From positions 1 through 26,065 of the forward strand of contig CAYPIE010000084.1 in the NCBI GenBank assembly GCA_964410665.1: a DNA stretch of 26,065 nucleotides. The letters run 5' to 3'. Source of the stretch: CAYPIE01 sp964410665 (GTDB taxonomy: Bacteria > Planctomycetota > Planctomycetia > Gemmatales > Gemmataceae). Under the pieces are notes generated by a model. That model made no database searches. It was not told where the DNA came from and saw nothing but the letters and a program-made list of their open reading frames with translations. Positions 13,477 to 23,200 of this stretch are shown piece by piece. The position numbers were made by a program, and so were the translations under genes. Position 1 is the stretch's first letter; every line of letters begins with the position of its first letter.

Positions 13477-14211
13477 ATGCCGATTGTCCGCTTACTCCCC
13501 GAACTCCAGGTGGCTGGGCCAAGCCAGATGGCTCTGGATGAGGTCCTGCTCGAGTCTGCTCAAGCTGGGACGCCCAGTTTACGGTTCTACACCTGGCCAA
13601 CTGCTACCCTGTCACTGGGCTACTTCCAGTCCGCCACCGAGCGCTTCAGCGATCCACTGCTGGCCGAATTACCCTATGTGCGGCGTGCCTCCGGCGGGGG
13701 AGCGATTGTGCACGATCGCGAGGTTACCTACGCGTTGGCGCTGCCAGCCGGAGCCGATTGGCAGCCACGCGAGGAGAGCTGGCTGTGCCGCATGCACTAT
13801 CGAATCCAGGCGGCCCTGGAGGACCTGGGTGTACGGGTGGGCATCTGCGCTTGTGGGCAGGAACGCTGGCTTGGCCGCTTTCTCTGCTTTGAGCACCAAA
13901 CGCCTGGTGACTTACTACTCGATGAGCACAAGATCATGGGCTCTGCGCAACGTCGGCGTGGCGGGGCCCTGCTGCAACATGGCAGCTTGCTCTTGGCCCA
14001 AAGTCCGCATACGCCAAGCTTACCCGGCATCCGTGAACGGACGGGGATCGAACTCGACCCGGCGGCAGTGGGCCCGGCGGTTACCCGCCAGTTGACTGAC
14101 CAACTCGGCTGGCAGTTCGAGCCTGGCCCCCTGAATGCGTTCGAACGGAACCGCGCCCAGGAGATCGAAGCCGAAAAATATGCGAACTCGCGTTGGACCG
14201 AGAAGCGCTGA
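13477..14211 (+). CDS. Lipoate/octanoate transferase or ligase (BPL_LPL family)
   Basis: A 244-aa protein of the biotin/lipoate protein ligase catalytic domain. Visible motifs: GPSQMALDEVLLESA near the start, RRASGGGAIVHD (69-80), and LCFEHQTPGD followed by HKIMGSAQRR (151-160) with the conserved Lys152, then LLQHGSLLL. A Cys before the Lys motif (Cys137 in LCF) corresponds to the conserved Cys of LipM-type octanoyltransferases, so it may transfer octanoyl groups from acyl carrier protein rather than activate free lipoate with ATP. Both readings lead to lipoylated dehydrogenase subunits. The ATG at 13477 is supported by the upstream promoter and by the family start. The FAD oxidoreductase starts 44 nt downstream. 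Confidence 0.85.
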   Translation: MPIVRLLPELQVAGPSQMALDEVLLESAQAGTPSLRFYTWPTATLSLGYFQSATERFSDPLLAELPYVRRASGGGAIVHDREVTYALALPAGADWQPREESWLCRMHYRIQAALEDLGVRVGICACGQERWLGRFLCFEHQTPGDLLLDEHKIMGSAQRRRGGALLQHGSLLLAQSPHTPSLPGIRERTGIELDPAAVGPAVTRQLTDQLGWQFEPGPLNAFERNRAQEIEAEKYANSRWTEKR

Positions 14212-14255
14212 ACGGCCAACGCTGTTCAACGGTTGTTGACGGAAAACGTGCAACG

Positions 14256-15878
14256 ATGTCTATTCGAATTAGTAACCTGCGATTATCCATCCACGACCCA
14301 GAAGCGGAGTTACCCGCTCGGTTGGCTCACGTCCTGGGCGTCGGCGCGAAATCCATTCGGGACTGGCGGATCGTCCGCAAAAGCCTCGATGTCCGCGACA
14401 AGCGGGCGATTCAGTTTGTCTATAACGCTGAAGTCGATCTTGAAGCGGATGAACCTCGGGTTGTCCAACGGGCTCAACGCAAACGTTCGATCCAGGTCCA
14501 GCTATACCGGGAGCCTCCGTTCCGGCTGGCCGAGCCTGGCCATGAACCATTGGATCAGCGTCCAGTGGTCATTGGCTCGGGTCCCGGAGGCTTGGTCGCG
14601 GCGTACTTCTTGGCGAAAGCAGGCTATCGCCCTTTGGTTCTGGAACGCGGCTCCCCAGTCAACCAGCGGATCCGCGACGTCAAACAGTTTGATACGGGTG
14701 GGCCGTTCCACCCCGAAAGCAATTACCTGTTTGGTGAGGGTGGCGCGGGTACTTTCTCCGATGGCAAGCTCACCTGCCGCAATACCGGACCCGAAGTGCT
14801 ACGCGTGTTGGAGTTGTTCGCCGAGTGCAAGGGAAAGCCGTCGGTCCTGTACGAGCACCGTCCGCATCTAGGCAGCAACCGGCTACCGGCAGTGGTGAAA
14901 GCCATCCGCCAACGGATCGAAGCCATGGGCGGCGAGATCCGCTTCTTTTGCCGGGTGGAGGACCTGCTTACCATGGATGGCTGTGTCCGCGGCGTCATGA
15001 CCTCCGGCGGCACCATCCCCACCTCCCTGGTGGTGGTTGCCACGGGTCACAGTGCCCGCGACACCTATTCTATGCTGCTGCAACGGGGCATTCCGCTCGA
15101 ACCCAAGCCGTTTCAGATGGGCGTACGCATCGAACATGCCCAGGAGACGGTGAACCGCGTGCAATACGGCGCAGCAGGTCTCGAGGAGAGGTTGGGCTCG
15201 GCTGACTACAGCCTGATCGGCCATGGTTCCGCCGATGTGTTTACCTTCTGCATGTGTGCAGGTGGCTATATCATCCCGAGTGTGTCGCAGGAGGGCTACT
15301 TTTGCACCAACGGCATGAGCCTGTCCAAGCGCGACTCACCGTTTGCCAATAGTGGTCTGGTGGTGACGGTTCCACCGGAGGAGTTCCCAGGACGCGATCC
15401 CTTGGCCGGCATCCGGCTGCAACAGGAATACGAAGGCCGGGCCTATGCCCTGAGCCGCGCCGATTATGCTTGCCCGCTCCAGCGGGCGAGCGACTTTCTG
15501 GCTGGCAAGGTCTCCACGGGTCTCCCGGCTCACAGTTATCCACGCGACGCGGTGCTGGCTGACCTGCACGAAGTCCTGCCGGCCTATGTGGCCAAGGCGC
15601 TGGAGACCAGCCTGCCGCTCATGGACCGCCGCTGGCGTGGCCGCTTCCTGGCGGAGGCCGTACTGGCCGGTCCGGAAGCTCGTGGAAGTTCACCCGTCCG
15701 CATCGTTCGCGACCCGCACACCCGGGAATCACCCGGCATCCACGGCATCTACCCAGTCGGGGAAGGGGCTGGGTACGCCGGGGGGATTGTCAGCGCCGCG
15801 GTCGATGGACTGAAGACCGCCCAGGCGATCATCGCCCGCTATGCCGCCTTGGAGCCCAGCCAAGCTACGCCTGCCTAA
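14256..15878 (+). CDS. FAD-dependent oxidoreductase, COG2509 type
   Basis: A 540-aa protein. It opens with an about 75-residue N-terminal domain (RISNLRLSIHDPEAEL, then VRKSLDVRDKRAIQFVY) typical of the COG2509 'uncharacterised FAD-dependent dehydrogenase' group. Residues 104-132 hold the dinucleotide motif VVIGSGPGG...VLERG. Further family marks are ESNYLFGEGGAGTFSDGKLT, HLGSNRLPAVV, VVVATGHSARD, a Cys-containing FTFCMCAGGYIIPS and the C-terminal GIYPVGEGAGYAGGI, which closes the FAD site. The substrate of this family is not known. It follows the lipoate gene by 44 nt and is probably co-transcribed. ATG at 14256 matches the family start; an upstream TTG would overlap the previous gene. Confidence 0.9.
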   Translation: MSIRISNLRLSIHDPEAELPARLAHVLGVGAKSIRDWRIVRKSLDVRDKRAIQFVYNAEVDLEADEPRVVQRAQRKRSIQVQLYREPPFRLAEPGHEPLDQRPVVIGSGPGGLVAAYFLAKAGYRPLVLERGSPVNQRIRDVKQFDTGGPFHPESNYLFGEGGAGTFSDGKLTCRNTGPEVLRVLELFAECKGKPSVLYEHRPHLGSNRLPAVVKAIRQRIEAMGGEIRFFCRVEDLLTMDGCVRGVMTSGGTIPTSLVVVATGHSARDTYSMLLQRGIPLEPKPFQMGVRIEHAQETVNRVQYGAAGLEERLGSADYSLIGHGSADVFTFCMCAGGYIIPSVSQEGYFCTNGMSLSKRDSPFANSGLVVTVPPEEFPGRDPLAGIRLQQEYEGRAYALSRADYACPLQRASDFLAGKVSTGLPAHSYPRDAVLADLHEVLPAYVAKALETSLPLMDRRWRGRFLAEAVLAGPEARGSSPVRIVRDPHTRESPGIHGIYPVGEGAGYAGGIVSAAVDGLKTAQAIIARYAALEPSQATPA

Positions 15879-16128
15879 ACCGGGCCGAGCGAGTGCGTTG
15901 AGCTTTCGGACTGACCATCGGGCGTCAGCCTACTCCCCGAGCACGAACCGCAACGGCACACGCAACGTCGGTTGAGCAGGTGCCCCCGACGAACAGCAAG
16001 CCACCCAGCCGAGGCGGTGCTACCGGCTGCGTCCTTCCACCTGGCGGGGGACTTCAGCAAAAGAGTCCTAGAGACAATTTCCGAAAGGAGATAGGGATCT
16101 CTGCGTTTGGTCGCGAGCACGGACACGC

Positions 16129-17517
16129 TCAATCGTCGATCAATCTGCCTCCGTGGGTGAGGATCGCCGTAGGCATGCCGCCCACCGGGAACGATGTCGC
16201 CACTTCCCAGTCCTGCATCCCAAGCGCGGCGATTGTACCGTCGCCGGGGTTGGTGAAGAAGGCCCACTCACCGTCGGCGTCGGTGGCGATGGCGTGGTGG
16301 CCAAAGTGGCCGACGACGTTACTCGGGCCGACCTCCAGGATCTTCGCTAAGGTGGCGTCCGACAAGTCCCCGTCCCCGTTTGGGTCCAGCGCGACCACTC
16401 CTAGGTAGTCGGGTGTTTCGACTCGTGCGTCGTGGTCATAAAACACCAGGGCGTACGTCTCCTTGCGGATGGTCGTGACCGTCACAGGGGTGATGGCCTT
16501 GTTCAATTTCTTGACCCCAAGCTTGAGCATTGTCGGCCCTGATTCGGGGTTGCGGGCGTCGATCACTCCCATCACGCTGGACTCGCCTTGGCCAGTGACG
16601 AACAGGACGTAGTGCCCGAGGTTCGCGAACGCACCGGTGCGGCGAGGCTTGTCTCCATCTTTGCCGAGCGGGATGTGCTGCACGGCAACCTTGGGTTGCT
16701 GGAGTTTCACATCTGCCTCGATCCAACAAATGCCATCCGCTGGGGCAAAAAAGACCTTACCGGTGTTGGCGGTGGCACCGTGGATCACCCCGGTGGGTAG
16801 CTTGAACGAGTAGGTTGGTTTCGAACCGCTGGTCCCGGCGATTGTGGTGACATCGACGCGCCCCCGATTTGGTCCGCCGCCGTCGATCCAGCCGGAATAT
16901 CCCACAGCATCGTCCACCACCGCCAAGGTGATGTGATTGCCACCGCCCTTGATGAAATGCGGTTGTCCGAGTTGGTGATCACCCTGGTCGGAGCGGGCAT
17001 ACTCCTCGGGATCAATGCGAGTGTAACCGTTGAGGCGGTCGTTGGCGACATAAAACCGTTTGTCGTAAACATAAACATGGGCTGGGTTACCCTGTTTCTT
17101 GTCGAGACGGTAGTCGAGGACCAGTGGGTTGCGGTCATAGCTCCAGTGCCCATGGTCGCCGTGCCCGGTGTACTCAGTGCCCGGATGGATGAGCACCCAG
17201 CCGCTGGCGAACTGTCCATCGGCGTCATCGCGGATGCCGATGACCAGATAGCCGCCGGCTTGCTTCATCTGCACCAAGTTGTGCCGCTCCGGGTTGAGCT
17301 CGGGAAAGCCGACCACCTTCGCTGGCTTCCCCAGGACCAGCTTGCCGTCGGCGGAACGCGTGACATCGGCCCAGTAGAGCACGGCCTGTTCGTGGTCCTG
17401 GAAGAACACCCGTGTAATCGGGCCAGCGTAGCTGTCCCCCTCGGCAGAGACCCCGCCGGCAGTCCCCCCGACCAGCGCGAGGCAGAGCAACCCGGTCATC
17501 GTCATCGTTTTCATCAT
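16129..17517 (-). CDS. Secreted protein, possible beta-propeller
   Basis: A 462-aa protein with a signal peptide (MTMTGLLCLALVGGTAGGVSA). The mature part has many Gly-Asp turns and repeated short strands (for example VLYWADVTRSADGKLVLG, GKVFFAPADGICWIEADV, DPNGDGDLSDATLAKILEVG), consistent with a propeller. His-rich stretches (GHGDHGHWSYDR and GHFGHHAIATDADG) could bind metal. The segment DPNGDGDLSD looks like a calcium-binding loop. The start at 17517 has GGGAG just upstream; the next ATG (17514) gives better spacing and cannot be excluded. It lies 19 nt after the PQQ-repeat gene, so it is the third gene of that operon. No family is recognised with certainty. Confidence 0.78.
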   Translation of the reverse strand: MMKTMTMTGLLCLALVGGTAGGVSAEGDSYAGPITRVFFQDHEQAVLYWADVTRSADGKLVLGKPAKVVGFPELNPERHNLVQMKQAGGYLVIGIRDDADGQFASGWVLIHPGTEYTGHGDHGHWSYDRNPLVLDYRLDKKQGNPAHVYVYDKRFYVANDRLNGYTRIDPEEYARSDQGDHQLGQPHFIKGGGNHITLAVVDDAVGYSGWIDGGGPNRGRVDVTTIAGTSGSKPTYSFKLPTGVIHGATANTGKVFFAPADGICWIEADVKLQQPKVAVQHIPLGKDGDKPRRTGAFANLGHYVLFVTGQGESSVMGVIDARNPESGPTMLKLGVKKLNKAITPVTVTTIRKETYALVFYDHDARVETPDYLGVVALDPNGDGDLSDATLAKILEVGPSNVVGHFGHHAIATDADGEWAFFTNPGDGTIAALGMQDWEVATSFPVGGMPTAILTHGGRLIDD

Positions 17518-17536
17518 CGTCTCCCTCGGTTGGCAC

Positions 17537-18823
17537 TCACTCGGCTCGCAGGCAATACAACTCGGTCCCGGTCCGCACAAAGAAGGCACCCCCCGCAGCA
17601 GCGACACCGTAAACCACACTACCGTCGCGGTCGGCAGCATCGCTCCCCGTTTGCCCTTCTTGTTCGCCCCAAAGGTAGTTGCAGGCAAGTTCTTGGTAGC
17701 TCGGCCCTGCCTTGAGGACCGTGGTCAGGCCTTTCTTTCCGAAAAAGTAGATCCGGTCGCCGGCTGCCACCGGGGTCGCCCAGCAGGCATCCCTGAGTCG
17801 CTCAGCGTAGTGCCGCTGACCAGTCTGCAGGTCGAAGCAATGAACCACGCCGACCTTGGTGGTGAAGTAGACCAACCCCCGGTGGATCAACGGGCTCGCG
17901 TAGTCGCACACCACATCCTCGGTGTGCCAGCTGATGTGCCGTTGGCCACCGGCTTCTCCTTTCTCCAAGAGAAGACAGCAGTTCGAACGTGCGGTTGCCT
18001 GGCGGCTGGGGTTGCGTCGGCTCATGCCCGCGCCGATGACCACTCGCCCCATGGCCACGGTCGGGGACGGGATGTGGTTTCCGGTCAGCTCGGTGTGGCT
18101 CCAAATCTTGGAGCCGGTGTGGGGGTCATAGGCGTCCAGCCGGCCATTGCCACCGATCAACAGGATGGGCGTTCCACCGGCCTGGCACAATATGGGCGAT
18201 GACCAGCATGACTGGGACGGCCGCTCGGTCTTCCACAGGGTGTTCCCGTCCCGCTTGTCGACCGCCAGCACATAGGAAGAACCGTGGTGGTCGATCACCT
18301 GGATCACTGCCTGCTCCGTTTGTACGGGGGAGCTCCCCAGACCGTGTCGGGCATCCAGCCGACCGTAGTCGTTAACCAACGAACGCTTCCAGCGGAGCTT
18401 GCCCTGCGTGTCCAGGGCGATGAGATCACCCCCTTCGAAAAAGGCGTACACCCCCTCGGAGTCTGCCAACGGTGTCGGGGCTGCTCGGCTCATCATCCGG
18501 CTGTTCTCCCCTGGCTGGCTCGACGGGTGATCGGTTTTCCAGCAACGCCAACCGGTGCGAGCATCCAAGGCGATCACCGAGTAGGTTTCCTTCTGGGGAC
18601 CGGACACGGTAGAGACATAGACGCGGTTGCCCCAAACGATTGGTGCGGATTGGCCATAGCCTGGAAGGGATCTCTTCCAGGCGATATTCTCGGTGGGCGA
18701 CCAACTTATCGGCAGGTTGGTATCGGTAGCAACGCTGGTACCGTCCCCACGAAAGCCAGGCCAGGCGGACGGGGTATCTGCAGCCAGGGTGACGATGAAA
18801 GCGGCTGTGAGCAGAGGAATCAT
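17537..18823 (-). CDS. Secreted PQQ-repeat beta-propeller protein
   Basis: A 428-aa protein with a short signal peptide (LLTAAFIVTLAA). The mature start, WPGFRGDGTS...NIAWKRSLPGYGQSAPIVWGNRVYV, is the opening of planctomycete outer-membrane-assembly-BamB-like/PQQ-type proteins. Several PQQ-like blades follow, with repeats of the type GxLxAxDxxTGxxxW (VIALDARTGWRCWKT, LIALDTQGKLRWKR, VLAVDKRDGNTLWKT, LDAYDPHTGSKIWS, VHCFDLQTGQRHY). PQQ-dehydrogenase active-site residues are not seen, so it is probably a structural or binding propeller. GGGAGG lies 6 nt before the ATG. It is the second gene of a three-gene operon, 24 nt after DUF1559. Confidence 0.9.
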   Translation of the reverse strand: MIPLLTAAFIVTLAADTPSAWPGFRGDGTSVATDTNLPISWSPTENIAWKRSLPGYGQSAPIVWGNRVYVSTVSGPQKETYSVIALDARTGWRCWKTDHPSSQPGENSRMMSRAAPTPLADSEGVYAFFEGGDLIALDTQGKLRWKRSLVNDYGRLDARHGLGSSPVQTEQAVIQVIDHHGSSYVLAVDKRDGNTLWKTERPSQSCWSSPILCQAGGTPILLIGGNGRLDAYDPHTGSKIWSHTELTGNHIPSPTVAMGRVVIGAGMSRRNPSRQATARSNCCLLLEKGEAGGQRHISWHTEDVVCDYASPLIHRGLVYFTTKVGVVHCFDLQTGQRHYAERLRDACWATPVAAGDRIYFFGKKGLTTVLKAGPSYQELACNYLWGEQEGQTGSDAADRDGSVVYGVAAAGGAFFVRTGTELYCLRAE

Positions 18824-18847
18824 GGTAAGCCTCCCATCGGCTTGGGA

Positions 18848-19867
18848 TTAGAAATCGCTGGTAATCACCTCACCACCATTGCGACTCCAAGCTGCATGCC
18901 AGTCCACCAGCGACACACCCTCGCGTACGAAGCGCACACTACCGTCGGCCATGCCGACGTTGACTCCACCCGTGTGGTTACTCCGCGGCCCGGAAAAAGC
19001 GCGGCCATGAGCGGTGAAATCCGGGATGTCACTGTTGGGCGGCAGGTACCCGGTCATCATCGAGGTGTACTCGAGCCCCCGGATCCATTGGCTACCCCGG
19101 AAGCCACGCCAGGAGCTGACCTCGCGAACACGGGAGGCGAGATCTGGATTGATCACTGGCGCGCCGCCTTCGTTGACACCTGGGGTGCCGCTGTTCGGTC
19201 GCCACACGGAACCGAAACTCGCCTGGTAGCGGGGGAGTGGTTGGGGCGGCGGTCCCGATGCGTTTTGCCCGGTCCCGAGCAGTGATTCCGAGAACAGGAC
19301 AGTGTTGGAGGTACCGTCGGTGATGCTGGTTACTCTCACCTGGGAGGAGTACCAGGCCATGCCGTCGGTCGGGTAGCGGGCGTCATAGTTTGTCCCGGTG
19401 CCACTGCCGACATTGATCAGGTAGTTAGTCCCCGCGAAGGTGCCGCCGTTGGTCTCGAAAAAGGGCTCCTGACCGTCGCTGGGGCAGAGTAGCAGCACAA
19501 CCTTGGTCCCGGCCGCCACGGCGTGAACCGGATTCAAGACTGCCGCCCAAGGCGGGCCGGTGAACAGCGGCTGGTTGAAATCGATCAAGGCGTGTAGATT
19601 TCCCTGCTCGACGTACGGTAGCAGGCGAGCCTGGACGGAAAAGTTGGTCGCGGAGCTCCCTCCCAGTCCGGGGAAGTGGCCGTAAGCCGACTCATAGTTG
19701 TGCGTGGCCAGGCCCAGTTGCTTGAGGTTGTTGGAACACTGCATGCGTGCGGCGGCCTCGCGGACCTTCTGGACGGCGGGCAAGAGCAGTCCGATCAGGA
19801 TGGCGATGATCGCGATCACCACCAGCAATTCGATCAGGGTGAACGCAACTCGGGGTAAGGATCGCAT
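18848..19867 (-). CDS. DUF1559 pseudopilin-like exported protein
   Basis: A 339-aa protein of the planctomycete-expanded DUF1559 family. The N-terminus is a prepilin-type signal, AFTLIELLVVIAIIAILIGL, followed by LLPAVQKVREAAARMQC and NNLKQLGLATHNYE. The usual Gly before Phe at the prepilin peptidase site is Ala here. The C-terminal half carries the family motif NHTGGVNVGMADGSVRF (H-x9-DG type). Such proteins are exported by a type II/IV-like apparatus and anchored or assembled at the cell surface; their function is unknown. AAAGG lies 8 nt before the ATG. It leads an operon with the PQQ-repeat protein and a second propeller-like protein. Confidence 0.95.
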   Translation of the reverse strand: MRSLPRVAFTLIELLVVIAIIAILIGLLLPAVQKVREAAARMQCSNNLKQLGLATHNYESAYGHFPGLGGSSATNFSVQARLLPYVEQGNLHALIDFNQPLFTGPPWAAVLNPVHAVAAGTKVVLLLCPSDGQEPFFETNGGTFAGTNYLINVGSGTGTNYDARYPTDGMAWYSSQVRVTSITDGTSNTVLFSESLLGTGQNASGPPPQPLPRYQASFGSVWRPNSGTPGVNEGGAPVINPDLASRVREVSSWRGFRGSQWIRGLEYTSMMTGYLPPNSDIPDFTAHGRAFSGPRSNHTGGVNVGMADGSVRFVREGVSLVDWHAAWSRNGGEVITSDF

Positions 19868-20213
19868 ACTGACCCTTTCGGAAAAGGAACTCAGGAAGAG
19901 CAGGATAGATTATTACTTTCTTTTACTAGGTAATGTTTCTTGGGCAAGATAGGTTTTTCTATTTAACAGGGTAATCCCGCACACCCATCGTCACGCAGGT
20001 CGACCGGTCGAAGGCATTCAATCCGAGTAGCATCACAATGGTTCTGAGGATTTGTATGTTGAAAATAAAGAATATGATGTGGAATGCTTCCCGGTTCCGC
20101 GGTTGAGAAGAGGTTATGTCTGGGCAGGGCTGACGGAGATTGGGGAAGTCGAGGTAGGAACGCCCGCTTTCTCGCATGCATGCAAGCGGCATCCCTGTGG
20201 TGTGTGCAATACC
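19868..20213. other. Intergenic region, AT-rich, upstream of the DUF1559 operon
   Basis: 346 nt without a supported gene. The part at 19905-19965 is AT-rich and should hold the minus-strand promoter of the DUF1559 operon; TTGCCC with TAAAAG 16 nt later is one candidate, but not a strong one. CCGCTT (20164-20169) / AAGCGG (20184-20189) flanks a GCATGCATGC palindrome downstream of the large kinase, possibly an RNA 3' hairpin; it has no T-run. Confidence 0.5.
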
Positions 20214-23200
20214 TTAGAAACTGGGTAATCGAAATCGAGGTGTGAACGCGTGGAACCTGGTCTGGAGCCTGAGCCACTCCGCTTGCTCGGCGGCCGGCAG
20301 CATGGCCAGTTCCCAGATGGTTTGCGGGCCTTGGTCGCGCCAATCCGCCAGAATCTGATGCATCTCGACCCAATCGGCTGGCGTCCAGATGGGTTGGCAC
20401 TGCCAGGATGCGACTGCTCGGGCCATCTCCTCGAGGGCCTGTCGACGCAGTGCACAACGATGGGTTGGATCTGTGGTGTGGGCGAGCTGGCCGAATGCCA
20501 GGGCAGCAATGCCGTGCCAGCGTGCTTGATCGCCGATGGTCTGGTTAGCGGAAAGTCGGGCAAACCCCTTGCGGAAGAGTTCCACGGCCGTGGCAAGATC
20601 TTGCTGGGCCGCGGTCAACCAAGCGGCGACCTCAAGCGTCTCGCGCGGGCTGGCCAACGGCGACTCTGCCAGCCCGCGTTCCCAGGCCGATTTTGCTCGG
20701 AGCCGCCGTTGGCAAACGCGCAACCAATATTCACAGAACGGATCGATGCTTGCAGGTGTTTGCGGATCGGCTTGTAACCGATAGACTGCGGTTTGCGCCT
20801 CGACCAACTGATCTTCTTCCAATAGCCACACGATGCGGCGAATCTGAAGGACTGGATGATCTGGTGCCTGCTTGAGGGCTTGTCTGAGTGCTTGCCACGC
20901 TTCTTCGTGTCGGCCTTGCTGGCGTAGGGCAAGCGCCAGCAGATGTCTGCCTCGAATCGCCTCGGGCTGCTTGGCCAAACCGGCACGCACCCAGTGAATC
21001 GCTTCAGCCGGCTCGTGCAAAGCCAAATGGCACGCCCCCAGCCCAAAGCACGCCTTCGCATGATAGCCACGCTCGTCTCGGAGTTGGTCAAACTGCCACA
21101 GCGCCTCCGAGTAAGCTCCCAGGTGTTGGTAGGCCAGCCCGATTCGGTAGCATGCCTCGGCCCAGAACCGATCCTCGCGCGGAACGCGTTGGGCCACGTC
21201 GATGCACGCATGCCACTGTTCGGTCTCCAGCAAGGCCATCGCCACATGAATGCGGATCTCGGCATCAGCCGGGTTGAGTCTTAACAGCTCTCGACCAGCC
21301 TGGATGACCAGAGACCACTGTTTGGTAAGTGAGCCACAGAAACACAAGTTTGCCAAGGCAAACGGGTCCTGGGGGGTATAGCGTAGCCCTTGTTGGATGA
21401 TGTCGATGGCTTCGTGGCATCGTCCGAGTTGGGCCAGGGCTTCGCCGAGACTGAAATAGGCCTGGCCGAATTCGGGCCGAAGGGCTCGGGTTACCCGAAG
21501 ATAGCCTAAAGCTTCGCGGAGATCTCCCTTGACCACCATCAGATAGGTGCCCATGCTCCAGTTCAACCAGTAATCGTCGGGGTAACGCTCCAAGCCCCGG
21601 CTCAGCACCGGTTCCAGGTCGCCTTTCGTATCATGGATGCGTGCCGCCAACACGCTGAACAGATGCAAGGAAATCTGATCCAGATCCACCGCTTTCCCCA
21701 GTTCGGACAGCGGTTCCTTTTGCTCCCAGATCGCCGTATTGCGGATGCGATCACGCCATGGGCCTGGATCGACTTCGTGCAGCACCGCATGGATGCAATC
21801 GCGTAAGCGATGGCCCTCGGCTTGGAACGTCGTGTGCAGAATCATGGCGTAATCGTCGAGTGCGGCAAGGATATGCTCGCACAAGGGCGATGCGCGCAGC
21901 CGAGCCACCAAGGTGGCGTGGGCGACCTGGTCAAACTGCAGTCCCAGTTCGGCAAAAATCTGCTCATAGGCTTTGAGGGTTACCTTGGTCTGGTGCCCGC
22001 GTTGATTCCGCACCCCCTCAAGACGGCGGACTAGATCCAGATCGGCCTGCGCTCGGTCGACTTGTCGGCGGAGTTTCTTCGGAGGATACAGGCCCAAACG
22101 TCCTTCGGCCTTCTGGAGAGCGGCCTCGGCGCGATGAAACTCGCGTTGCTGCCGGAAGACCGAGGCGCGGGCTAACTCGATGGTGACGTCTTGGATCAGC
22201 CGAGCTTCACGCAGTTGCGCGCGCTCTTGGGTTGCAAGGGCTGCTGCCTGTTGCCGTTCGAGCAAGGTCTTTTCACTAAGCCACCAAAAGGTGCCGCTGG
22301 CAACCACCAGCACCAGCATCAGTAACACCCCGATCAGCCCCACGGCCAGTTTTCGACGGAGCCGCTCGGCCACCGTCCGCTCCCGTGCATGGGCGGCGGC
22401 TAACTCCGCTGCTTGCAGACGCTGCTGCACCCCCTCTAAATAACGTGTCAGGGCTTGCGCGACCGCTCCCGCATCCGTTGGCCGCAGCTGTGGATCGGGG
22501 GCCAAACAACGCAGTGTCAGCTGGATCAATTCGGGATCGCTTCCGGATGCTTCCAACCGGTCGCGGGCTCCACGTAAATCGCCTTCGACCGCCTGGTCAT
22601 AGGGCTTCCAACCGGTATACGGTGGTTCACCGGTAAGAATAACACATAGAACTGCCCCCAGGGCAAACACATCCACGCGCGCATCGATTGGTGTATTGCC
22701 ACCACGGGCCTGTTCCGGGGCCATATAAGCTGGAGTGCCCATGACATCGCCTGCATGGGTCAATTTTTCCTGTAGCGGTGGGGGAGGAGAGGGATGGGCC
22801 GCTGCTTCGGGGGACGATTCGTGCAGTAATTTGGCGATCCCCCAGTCCATCAATTGAACTTCCCCGAAACTGCCGACCATGATGTTGGCCGGCTTGAGGT
22901 CGCGGTGGATCACACCTTTGCTGTGGGCATAGCCGAGGGTTTGACAGACTTGTTCAAAAATCTTCAGATATCGCGGGAGATCATGCTCAGGCCCAGGTCT
23001 TCCTTCCAGGAGTCGTTCGAGCGTCTGCCCCTCGACCAGCTTCATGGCAAAATAGGGCAAGCCTTCGACGGTGCACCCCTGCTCATGCACGGGTACAATC
23101 CCGGGATGCTCGAGCTTGGCGTGAATACGGGCTTCGGTGAGAAAACGCTCAGTGGCCGACTCCGAACTCGCGACCGTGTCGCGGAGTACTTTGATCGCGA

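Noticed and set aside
15879..16128. Gene in the 250-nt gap between convergent genes
   Set aside because: No frame with a start and ribosome site; a minus-strand frame (15875-16267) overlaps the end of the secreted protein gene and looks random.
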